Source of the DNA: an uncultured cyanobacterium
GTDB lineage: Bacteria; Cyanobacteriota; Cyanobacteriia; PCC-6307; Cyanobiaceae
Direction of reading: 5' to 3'
NCBI GenBank assembly: GCA_903921295.1
Contig: CAIXOZ010000124.1
Location: 1-5,312 of the forward strand
Length of the DNA stretch: 5,312 nucleotides
A program made the position numbers and the translations under genes. Below the pieces are notes generated by a model. The model made no database searches. It was not told where the DNA came from and saw nothing but the letters and a program-made list of their open reading frames with translations. Shown piece after piece: positions 1 through 5,312 of the stretch (position 1 is the first letter of the stretch; every line of letters begins with the position of its first letter).

Positions 1-303
1 CGCCGTGCGGCCCACGTTCTCGATGTCGTTGGTGCGGATGCACTTCTGGCTGCTGGTGGCCCGGGGCGCCGGTCGCGGCTGCTGCCCCAGGAACACGGGC
101 TTGAACGGCAGCATGCCGGCGATCGTCAGCAGCACCGTCGGATCGTCGGGCACCAGCGAAGCGCTGGGCATCGGCCTGTGGCCCCGCTGCTCATAGAAAT
201 CGAGGAAGGCGGCGCGGATCTCAGCACCGCTGCGGGGCCGGCCTGCACCGGCCGGGGGCACGCCGGCGGCGGCGGAGGGGCGGCGATCGGAAGCGGCGGC
301 CAT
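1..303 (-). CDS. alaS: Alanyl-tRNA synthetase, N-terminal part (cut by window edge)
   Basis: This is the start of alanyl-tRNA synthetase, the cytoplasmic class II enzyme that activates alanine with ATP and loads it onto tRNA-Ala. Only 101 codons are present; the frame is open to the window edge, and the full protein is normally about 870-890 residues. The family pattern is clear from residue 25: SGAEIRAAFLDFYEQRGH, then PSASLVPDDPTVLLTIAGM (about 46-64), FKPVFLG (67-73), and the class II core segment TSSQKCIRTNDIENVGRTA (83-101), matching the region just before the conserved RHHTFFEMLGNFSFGDYF of the family. Residues 1-24 are an Ala/Pro/Gly/Arg-rich extension. The ATG at 303 is the only ATG before the conserved part; a GTG at codon 15 (259-261) is an alternative start. 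There is no clear Shine-Dalgarno sequence. It is divergent from the membrane-protein gene at 419. The identification is near certain; the exact start is less so. Confidence 0.96.
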   Translation of the reverse strand, partial: MAAASDRRPSAAAGVPPAGAGRPRSGAEIRAAFLDFYEQRGHRPMPSASLVPDDPTVLLTIAGMLPFKPVFLGQQPRPAPRATSSQKCIRTNDIENVGRTA

Positions 304-320
304 GACGCGAATGCAGATGG

Positions 321-336
321 GGGAAGCAACCTTCCC
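321..336 (-). other. Short hairpin in the presumed alaS leader
   Basis: On the minus strand GGGAAG, loop GTTG, CTTCCC forms a perfect 6-bp stem with a 4-base loop, lying 17 bases upstream of the alaS start. It is too weak and lacks the U-run for a terminator. It may be a leader structure, if transcription begins upstream of it, or nothing. Confidence 0.35.
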
Positions 337-339
337 GTT

Positions 340-393
340 CAGGCATGATCGCCCACCGCCGTGAAGCGGCGCCGTCCCTTTCCAGGCATGATC
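340..393. repeat. Pair of 11-base direct repeats CAGGCATGATC
   Basis: CAGGCATGATC occurs at 340-350 and again at 383-393, a start-to-start distance of 43 bp, close to four turns of B-DNA. The flanks are only loosely similar. Each copy contains an ATG on the plus strand (345 and 388). A protein-binding site is possible but not shown; the repeat could be a chance event. Confidence 0.6.
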
Positions 394-418
394 AGCTCCC
401 CGCCCGATCGCCGCCCGC

Positions 419-904
419 GTGAGTTCCGTCTCACCCGCCGCCCCGACTGCTGAGTCCATCAGCACACCCGGCCGCGCCGCCCTGCGACGGCGTTCGATTG
501 CCTGGGCCCTGCTGGCCGGTGGCGTTTCCCTGATGGTGGGGACAGCCCTGGCCCTGCTGCCGGCGGCCCTGGCGGGTCAGGCGCAACCCCTGGCCTGGCC
601 GCCCCTGCTGCAGGCGGGCCTGCGCGCCGGGGGTTGCGGCATGTTCTACGGCCTGCTGGCCTTCCATCTCACCCGGGTCGACCCGGACGACAGCCACCTG
701 CAAGCCGGTCTGGTGGGAGCGGTGTGCGGCCTGCACAGCCTCGGGCTCCCCCTGCTCCTGCCCTCCGCCGCGGACCTGCCGGCGGCTCTGGCCCAGGTGT
801 TGCCCCGGCTGATGCTGGAGCTGATCGGGGCCTGGCTGCCGGTGATCGCCGCCGCCCTGCTGCTGCAATGGCTGCCGCGGCGACTGACGGTCCTGCAGCC
901 CTGA
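419..904 (+). CDS. Unrecognised small multi-pass membrane protein
   Basis: I do not recognise this 161-residue protein. A polar N-terminus ending in a basic patch (R19, R23-R25) is followed by about four hydrophobic stretches: roughly 27-50, 64-84, 95-116 and 130-152. It then ends in a short tail with two arginines (R154, R155). It is probably an inner- or thylakoid-membrane protein. The loop between segments two and three (HLTRVDPDDSHL, 83-94) is the most polar and acidic part and could hold functional residues. The basic patch before the first segment suggests a cytoplasmic N-terminus by the positive-inside rule. There is no cleavable signal peptide that I would trust. The start GTG at 419 is chosen because the frame has a stop at 389-391 and no ATG before codon 38, which would cut off the first membrane segment. 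No Shine-Dalgarno is visible. The high proportion of G/C at third positions and the coherent hydrophobic pattern support a real gene. Confidence 0.8.
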   Translation: MSSVSPAAPTAESISTPGRAALRRRSIAWALLAGGVSLMVGTALALLPAALAGQAQPLAWPPLLQAGLRAGGCGMFYGLLAFHLTRVDPDDSHLQAGLVGAVCGLHSLGLPLLLPSAADLPAALAQVLPRLMLELIGAWLPVIAAALLLQWLPRRLTVLQP

Positions 905-1140
905 GCGCCACCGCGCAGCGCCGCCGCATCGCCGAACGCGGACGTTCAGGCATCGGGGCCGGGGATCGGCAATGATGGTGGCGAGCCTCAGGCCCCCGCC
1001 ATCACGGTGCTCAGGACCAGACCCTCCACGGAGCCCCTCGCGGTGACCTCACAGCAGGTCGTCGCCCTTGTCCTGGCGCCGGAGCGCACCGGAACGATCG
1101 CAGCGCCCCGGAGCAGACTGACGTTATCGGTGGCACGCCG
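905..1140. other. Spacer between the membrane-protein gene and the SNF2 gene
   Basis: This 236-bp GC-rich spacer has no convincing gene on either strand. It holds a hairpin at 973-1004 and a CGATCG at 1095-1100. The promoter for the SNF2 operon, or read-through from the upstream gene, must be accommodated here, but I see no clear promoter boxes. A stop-free frame enters from the minus strand, but it is a shadow of the SNF2 gene. Confidence 0.6.
973..1004 (+). other. Hairpin in the spacer, possible 3'-end structure
   Basis: TGATGGTGG (973-981) can pair with CCGCCATCA (996-1004) as nine base pairs with one G-U. The loop has a small inner stem GCC-TCA-GGC (985-993). It lies 68 bases after the stop of the membrane-protein gene, which would suit a 3' end. 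No T-run follows, so it is not a standard intrinsic terminator; many cyanobacterial 3' ends lack one. Confidence 0.35.
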
Positions 1141-4100
1141 ATGAGCCTGCTGCACGCCACCTGGCTGTTTCCGGCGGAAGGTCAGGGAGGTCGGCTGATG
1201 CTCTGGGCGGACACCTGGCGTGTCGCCCAGCCGGTGTCGCCGAAGGAGATGGCACCCGAGCATCCCTTCGCCCTGTCGCGGGCCGACCTGCGCCAGTGGC
1301 TGGAGGAGCTGCAGTTGCTGCCGGAGGGCGCCCTCGACACCAGCGCCAGCCTCAGCCTTCCGAGCCGCCGCCAGAGCGCCCGCGGCCGCAAGGCCAGCGA
1401 CAGCGACGGCTGGAGTGGACTGCCGCTGCAGGCCGGGGAACCGATCCCACGTCAGCTGGAGTGGTGGCCCTGGCAGGTGCCGGGCCTGGCCCTCGAACCC
1501 GCCGCCGCCAACGCCTGGCTGGCCCGCCTGCCGCTCTCCGGCGACCAGCCCTACCTCGGGGAGGACCTGCGGTGGTGGAGTCACCTTCACCGGTGGCTGC
1601 TGAGCCTGGTGGCCCGGGGGCGCTGGCTGCCCCAGATCGAGGACGGACGGGCGCGCTGGCAGCCGCTGCTGAACCGCGAGGACGACCGACGCCGCCTGGA
1701 GGATCTGGCCTCCCGTCTGCCCCAGGTGGCGCTGTCAGCCCTGCCCTGGCGCGAACCGCCGACCCTGGGCGGTCAGCGCCTGACCCGACCGCGACCGGAG
1801 GCGGCCCGGGCCTCCCATCCGCTGGCCTGCCGTCGGCCCGGCGCCGGACGGCTGCGGGTGGTGAGCCTGCTCAGTCGGCTTCTGGATGCCGAGCTGCGCA
1901 ACGGTTTTGAAGCGGCCCCGGATGATCTCGATCCGCTGCTGGCCGCCTGGCAGCAGGCCCTCGGGCCGGGTGACGGCCAACTGGCACTCGACGCCGACGA
2001 CCTGGAACGGCTGACGATCGCCACCCAGCACTGGCGGGAGGGGGTGGCCGGTCGGGTGGCGCCGGCCCGCGCCTGCCTGGAGCTGTTCACGCCGGCCCCG
2101 GACGCCGAGCTCTGGGAGCTGCGCTTCAGCCTGCAGGGCGAGGCGGATCCAAGCCTGCGGGTGCCCGCCGGCACCGTCTGGGCGGTGGGTGATGGCACGC
2201 TGCAGCTCGGCGAGCTGATGATTCAGCACCCCGGTGAACTGTTGCTGGAAGGGCTTGGACGGGCCCTGAACAGCTTTGAACCGATCGCCCGCGGGCTCGA
2301 ATCCTCCACCCCCGAGGGGATGCTTCTGACGCCGGCCGAGGCCTTCGTGCTGGTGCGCACCGCCGCCGCCCAGCTGCGCGACAACGGCATTGGCGTGGTG
2401 CTCCCGGCCAGCCTGTCCGGCGGGCTGGCCAGCCGCCTGGGCCTGGCGATCGAGGCCGAACTTCCCAGCCGCTCCAAGGGCTTCACCCTGGGAGAAAGCC
2501 TCACATCGCGCTGGGAGCTGATGATCGGCGGCGTGACGCTCACCCTGAAGGATCTGCAGCGTCTCGCGGCCAAGCGCAGCCCCCTGGTGCAGCACAAAGG
2601 GGCCTGGATCGAACTGCGTCCGACCGATCAGCGCAATGCCGAGCGCTTCGCCGGCGCCGATCCGGTGATCAGCCTCGACGATGCGCTGCGGCTGACAGCC
2701 ACCGATGGCGACACCTTGATGCGCCTGCCGGTGCATCGGTTCGTGGCCGGTCCGCGGCTGCAGGCCGTGCTCGAGCAGTACCACCAGCAGAAAGCTCCCG
2801 ATCCGCTGCCGGCCCCGCCGGGCTTCTCCGGCCAGTTGCGCCCTTACCAGGAGCGGGGCCTGGGCTGGCTGGCCTTCCTGCACCGTTTCGACCAGGGCGC
2901 CTGCCTGGCCGACGACATGGGCCTGGGCAAGACGATCCAGCTGCTGGCGTTCCTCCAGCACCTCAAGGCTGAAGAGGAACTGAAGCGGCCGGTGCTGCTG
3001 GTGGCCCCCACCTCGGTGCTCACCAACTGGAAACGCGAAGCCAATGGCTTCACACCGGATCTGGCGGTGAAGGAGCACTACGGCCCGAAGCGGCCATCGA
3101 CCCTGGCGGCCTTGCGCAAGGGTCTCAAGGACGTGGACCTGGTGCTGACCACCTATGGCCTGCTGCAACGCGACAGCGATCTGCTGACGGCGATCGACTG
3201 GCAGGGGGTGGTGATCGACGAGGCCCAGGCGATCAAGACACCTTCGGCCAAGCAGAGCCAGGCAGCCCGCACCCTGGCCCGTCCCGGGAAGACCAGCCGC
3301 TTCCGCATCGCCCTCACCGGCACACCCGTGGAGAACCGCGTCAGCGAGCTCTGGGCGCTGATGGACTTCCTCAACCCCAAGGTGCTCGGCGACGAGGCGT
3401 TCTTCCGCCAGCGCTACCGCCTGCCGATCGAGCGTTATGGCGACATGAGCTCGCTGCGGGACCTCAAGGCCCGGGTCGGCCCCTTCATCCTGCGCCGCCT
3501 GAAGACCGATCGTTCCATCATCTCCGACCTGCCCGAAAAGGTGGAGCTGCGCGAATGGGTGGGACTGAGCCCGGAGCAGCGGCAGCTCTACAACCGCACC
3601 GTCGACGAAAGCCTGGAGGCGATCGCCCGGGCGCCACTGGGTCAAAAACATGGTCAGGTGCTGGCGCTGCTCACCCGCCTGAAGCAGATCTGCAACCACC
3701 CCGCCCTGGCCCTGAAGGAGGAGGTGGTGGCGCCCGGCTTCGCGGCCCGCAGCGCCAAACTGCAGCGGCTCGAGGAGATCCTCGAGGAGGTGATCGAGGC
3801 CGGCGATCGGGCCCTGCTGTTCACCCAGTTCGCGGAGTGGGGCCAGCTGCTCAAGCAGCATCTGCAGCAGAAGTGGCGCCAGGAGGTGCCGTTCCTCTAT
3901 GGCAACACCAGCAAGAGCGAACGCCAGGCGATGGTCGATCGCTTCCAGGAGGATCCGCGCGGACCGCAGCTGTTCCTGCTCTCGCTCAAGGCTGGTGGTG
4001 TCGGCCTGAACCTCACCCGCGCCAGCCATGTGTTCCACGTGGACCGCTGGTGGAATCCGGCGGTGGAAAATCAGGCCACCGACCGCGCCTACCGGATCGG

Positions 4101-4281
4101 CCAGACCAACCGGGTGATGGTGCACAAGTTCATCACCAGCGGTTCGGTGGAGGAGCGCATCGACCGGATGATTCAGGAGAAATCAAAGCTGGCCGAAGAC
4201 ATCGTCGGCTCCGGCGAAGAATGGCTGGGAGGCTTTGATGTGAGCCAGCTCAAGGATCTGGTGACCCTGAGCGAGGAGTGA
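1141..4281 (+). CDS. SNF2-family (Rad54/SSO1653-like) DNA-dependent ATPase
   Basis: A complete 1046-residue SNF2-type ATPase of helicase superfamily 2. Such proteins use ATP to translocate on double-stranded DNA and remodel protein-DNA complexes. All motifs are intact: LRPYQERGLGWL (566-577), Walker A DDMGLGKT (591-598), Ia APTSVLTNW (622-630), Ib LTTYG (669-673), Walker B DEAQ (693-696), III LTGTP (725-729), FILRRLKTD (782-790), IV LFTQF (893-897), V SLKAGGVGLNL (948-958), VI QATDRAYRIGQ (978-988). Catalytic residues K597, D693, E694, R982 and R985 are present. The segment at about 400-540 fits the SNF2-associated domain common in bacterial members. The first 400 residues are Trp-rich (W108, W109, W111, W145, W146, W152, W162) with a basic patch at 76-84, and have no function I can name. 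The ATG at 1141 is the only start codon after the in-frame stop at 973-975. The gene is followed by two closely coupled ORFs, the second encoding a SWIM zinc-finger protein. The physiological substrate is unknown. Confidence 0.97.
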   Translation: MSLLHATWLFPAEGQGGRLMLWADTWRVAQPVSPKEMAPEHPFALSRADLRQWLEELQLLPEGALDTSASLSLPSRRQSARGRKASDSDGWSGLPLQAGEPIPRQLEWWPWQVPGLALEPAAANAWLARLPLSGDQPYLGEDLRWWSHLHRWLLSLVARGRWLPQIEDGRARWQPLLNREDDRRRLEDLASRLPQVALSALPWREPPTLGGQRLTRPRPEAARASHPLACRRPGAGRLRVVSLLSRLLDAELRNGFEAAPDDLDPLLAAWQQALGPGDGQLALDADDLERLTIATQHWREGVAGRVAPARACLELFTPAPDAELWELRFSLQGEADPSLRVPAGTVWAVGDGTLQLGELMIQHPGELLLEGLGRALNSFEPIARGLESSTPEGMLLTPAEAFVLVRTAAAQLRDNGIGVVLPASLSGGLASRLGLAIEAELPSRSKGFTLGESLTSRWELMIGGVTLTLKDLQRLAAKRSPLVQHKGAWIELRPTDQRNAERFAGADPVISLDDALRLTATDGDTLMRLPVHRFVAGPRLQAVLEQYHQQKAPDPLPAPPGFSGQLRPYQERGLGWLAFLHRFDQGACLADDMGLGKTIQLLAFLQHLKAEEELKRPVLLVAPTSVLTNWKREANGFTPDLAVKEHYGPKRPSTLAALRKGLKDVDLVLTTYGLLQRDSDLLTAIDWQGVVIDEAQAIKTPSAKQSQAARTLARPGKTSRFRIALTGTPVENRVSELWALMDFLNPKVLGDEAFFRQRYRLPIERYGDMSSLRDLKARVGPFILRRLKTDRSIISDLPEKVELREWVGLSPEQRQLYNRTVDESLEAIARAPLGQKHGQVLALLTRLKQICNHPALALKEEVVAPGFAARSAKLQRLEEILEEVIEAGDRALLFTQFAEWGQLLKQHLQQKWRQEVPFLYGNTSKSERQAMVDRFQEDPRGPQLFLLSLKAGGVGLNLTRASHVFHVDRWWNPAVENQATDRAYRIGQTNRVMVHKFITSGSVEERIDRMIQEKSKLAEDIVGSGEEWLGGFDVSQLKDLVTLSEE
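3619..3626. repeat. HIP1 octamer GCGATCGC
   Basis: This is a full copy of the highly iterated palindrome of cyanobacteria, inside the SNF2 gene where it reads as Ala-Ile-Ala codons in part. It serves as a lineage hint, not as a functional site that I can define. Confidence 0.7.
4273..4278 (+). promoter_or_regulatory. Ribosome binding site for the small ORF at 4286
   Basis: GAGGAG sits in the last two codons of the SNF2 gene, seven bases before the ATG at 4286. It is the best Shine-Dalgarno match next to any start in this window and is the main reason to take the small ORF seriously. As these are also the Glu-Glu codons of the SNF2 protein, the match may be fortuitous. Confidence 0.55.
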
Positions 4282-4285
4282 CGCG

Positions 4286-4582
4286 ATGGCCCTCGACACC
4301 CCACCGGAACCGAGCGAAGGGCGCTGGCTGCAGCGCCGTCGGACCGGCCGGCCGGTGCCCATCGGCACCGGCTTCGATCACGGCTCCCGGGCGTTGGGGC
4401 GCCACTGGCACGGATCGGCCATTGACCCGGCCCTCAGCGCCGATGAAGATTGCAGCGCCGCCGTGCCTGCGGCACTCGACGGCCTGCCCACCCCTGACCT
4501 GTCTGCTGTGACCGACCGGGAATCGACGCATCATCAGGGCCTGGGGGATCCCACCGAACACGACGGCAGACTCCTTCCATGA
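4286..4582 (+). CDS. Unrecognised 98-residue protein between SNF2 and SWIM genes
   Basis: I do not recognise this protein. It is hydrophilic, rich in Arg, Gly, Pro, Asp and His, with no membrane segment, no signal peptide and only one cysteine (C58). The N-terminal half is basic (RWLQRRRTGR, 13-22; HGSRALGRHWHG, 32-43) and the C-terminal half acidic, so it may be largely disordered. For the frame: a good GAGGAG ribosome site, a start 4 bp after the SNF2 stop, and a stop that overlaps the SWIM start as ATGA (4579-4582), the classic arrangement for translational coupling. By my count about 87% of the first 52 codons end in G or C, falling to about 65% after that. Against: an open frame of this length is not rare in such GC-rich DNA, and a competing frame from GTG 4278 is open to 4511. 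It could instead be a spacer that happens to be open. Confidence 0.55.
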   Translation: MALDTPPEPSEGRWLQRRRTGRPVPIGTGFDHGSRALGRHWHGSAIDPALSADEDCSAAVPAALDGLPTPDLSAVTDRESTHHQGLGDPTEHDGRLLP

Positions 4583-5312
4583 CCCTCAGCAGCGCCGGAC
4601 CTCCGAACGCGATCACCACCCAGCTGGGCGACCAGGGCCTGGGGCAGCAGCCCTGGTGGGTGGCGCAGTGGATGGAGCTGATCAACTCCTACCGCTTCAA
4701 GAAACGGCTGGAGCGGGCCTGGACCTATGCCCGCGAGGGCAATGTGACCTCAATCCGCTTCGAGGGCCGGCGGGTGCACGCCCGAGTGCAGGGCTCCGAG
4801 AGCGACCCCTACAAGGTGAAGATCTGGCTGGATGTGCTCAACGATGAGGACTGGGGGTATGTGCTCGAAGCCCTGAGCCAGAAAGCCCGCTGGTCGGCCC
4901 AGCTGCTGGCCGGGATCATGCCCGACGACATCGAACGGGCCTTTGCCGCCAGCGGCCGGCGCCTGTTCCCCTTCAAGCTGCAGGAAGTGCGCAGCGAATG
5001 CACCTGCCTCGACAACAAGAACGGCAAAGGCAACCTCTGCAAGCACATCAGCGCCGTTTACTACCTGATGGGCGATCGCTTCAGCGAAGACCCCTTCGTT
5101 CTGTTCCAGCTGCGGGGCCGCACGCGTCTGCAGCTGCTCGCCGATCTGGCGGTGCGACGGCGTCAGGAGCTGGCAAGCCGGGCCGCCAGTCTGGAGACAC
5201 CGCCGCCGCCGGTGGAGGTGACCCCGCAGCCCCTGCATCCGGCCCTGGCGGACCCGAGCCGCTGGTGGCAGTACAACGCCCCCCTCGATCCGGACCTGGT
5301 GGTGATCACCCC
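4579..5312 (+). CDS. SWIM zinc-finger protein (3' end beyond window)
   Basis: This is a stand-alone SWIM-domain protein, with 244 codons visible and the end beyond the window. The SWIM finger is C141-T-C143, ten residues, C154-K-H156, matching CxC-xn-CxH; these residues should bind one zinc. The rest fits bacterial SWIM proteins found beside SNF2 ATPases: a Trp-rich start (W26, W27, W32), ERAWTYAREGNV (45-56), a beta-rich part with ARVQGSESDPYKVKIW (68-83), and after the finger HISAVYYLMGDRFSEDPF (156-173) and LFQLRGRTR (175-183). A proline-rich linker (P208-P211 onward) leads to a second aromatic patch (W229, W230). SWIM domains, named after SWI2/SNF2 and MuDR, are thought to bind DNA or proteins. 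The ATG at 4579 is the only start after the in-frame stop at 4495-4497 and overlaps the previous stop as ATGA. It probably works with the SNF2 ATPase encoded upstream; this is inferred from gene order. Confidence 0.93.
   Translation, partial: MTLSSAGPPNAITTQLGDQGLGQQPWWVAQWMELINSYRFKKRLERAWTYAREGNVTSIRFEGRRVHARVQGSESDPYKVKIWLDVLNDEDWGYVLEALSQKARWSAQLLAGIMPDDIERAFAASGRRLFPFKLQEVRSECTCLDNKNGKGNLCKHISAVYYLMGDRFSEDPFVLFQLRGRTRLQLLADLAVRRRQELASRAASLETPPPPVEVTPQPLHPALADPSRWWQYNAPLDPDLVVIT
5072..5079. repeat. HIP1 octamer GCGATCGC
   Basis: This is the second full HIP1 copy, inside the SWIM gene (codons for Gly-Asp-Arg, residues 165-167). Eleven further CGATCG cores lie elsewhere in the window. Confidence 0.7.

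Larger units (their letters stand above)
304..418. promoter_or_regulatory. Divergent intergenic region between alaS and the membrane-protein gene
   Basis: These 115 bp separate two divergently oriented genes, so promoters for both should lie here. I cannot place a -10 or -35 box with confidence on either strand. It contains two identical 11-mers (340-350 and 383-393), a perfect small hairpin (321-336), an 8-base palindrome CGGCGCCG (367-374) and a CGATCG (405-410). The promoter role is inferred from gene orientation only. Confidence 0.5.

Noticed and set aside
634..975. Plus-strand frame overlapping the membrane-protein gene and the spacer
   Set aside because: The translation is an Arg/Ala/Gly/Pro-rich shadow typical of a shifted frame in GC-rich DNA; the other frame gives a coherent membrane protein.
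973..1004. Intrinsic terminator for the membrane-protein gene
   Set aside because: The stem is real on paper, but it has a G-U pair, a long loop and no T-run, so I list it only as a hairpin.
988..1590. A 200-codon minus-strand frame reaching into the spacer before the SNF2 gene
   Set aside because: Most of it is antisense to the SNF2 start. The part in the spacer has no recognisable motif and no start of its own that would make a separate gene.
1735..4125. A 796-codon open frame on the minus strand, antisense to the SNF2 gene
   Set aside because: In GC-rich genes with G/C third positions, antisense frames often lack stops. The translation is low-complexity, rich in Gln, Gly and Ala, has no domain, and the sense strand encodes an unmistakable SNF2 protein.
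4278..4511. Alternative GTG-started frame overlapping the SNF2 stop
   Set aside because: It has a worse-placed ribosome site, ends 67 bases before the SWIM start and gives a Pro/Ala/Arg-rich product; the 4286 frame has better spacing and the ATGA overlap.
4250..4561. Minus-strand 103-codon frame over the region between SNF2 and SWIM
   Set aside because: It has no recognisable motif, overlaps the conserved SNF2 C-terminus, and opposes the direction of the operon.
4915..4925. Inverted near-copy of the intergenic 11-mer inside the SWIM gene (GATCATGCCCG)
   Set aside because: It has an internal mismatch, lies within coding sequence, and such matches are expected by chance in 5 kb.
1..5312. Phage-defence island or mobile element
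   Set aside because: SNF2 ATPases occur in some defence systems, but there is no nuclease, methyltransferase, protease, integrase, inverted repeat or change in base composition here, and alaS adjoins the group.

Overview
The window looks like a chromosomal housekeeping region of a high-GC picocyanobacterium of the Synechococcus/Cyanobium type. Three things point there. The N-terminus of a typical alanyl-tRNA synthetase begins at the left edge. CGATCG, the core of the cyanobacterial HIP1 repeat, is clearly over-represented: I count 13 copies by eye, two of them full GCGATCGC octamers. The gene style is GC-rich, with G or C in most third codon positions and weak or absent Shine-Dalgarno sequences. 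The lineage call rests on recognition from memory, not on a search.

Layout. Positions 1-303 (minus strand) hold the first 101 codons of alaS, cut by the window edge. A 115-bp divergent intergenic region (304-418) carries an 11-base direct repeat and a small perfect hairpin. Positions 419-904 (plus) encode a 161-residue protein with about four predicted membrane segments, which I do not recognise. A 236-bp spacer (905-1140) contains a hairpin but no convincing gene. Positions 1141-4281 (plus) encode a complete 1046-residue SNF2-family ATPase with every helicase motif intact. A 98-codon unrecognised ORF (4286-4582) follows after 4 bp. A SWIM zinc-finger protein starts at 4579 and runs off the right edge.

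The last three reading frames form a tight unit. A good ribosome binding site at the end of the SNF2 gene serves the small ORF, and the stop of the small ORF overlaps the start of the SWIM gene in an ATGA. SNF2 ATPases and stand-alone SWIM proteins are known neighbours in other bacteria (for example ywqA and ywqB in Bacillus subtilis). They probably act together on DNA, with the ATPase as translocase and the SWIM protein as DNA- or protein-binding partner, but their substrate is not known. The small middle ORF is the least explained part of the window. I see no mobile element, CRISPR array, tRNA or rRNA.
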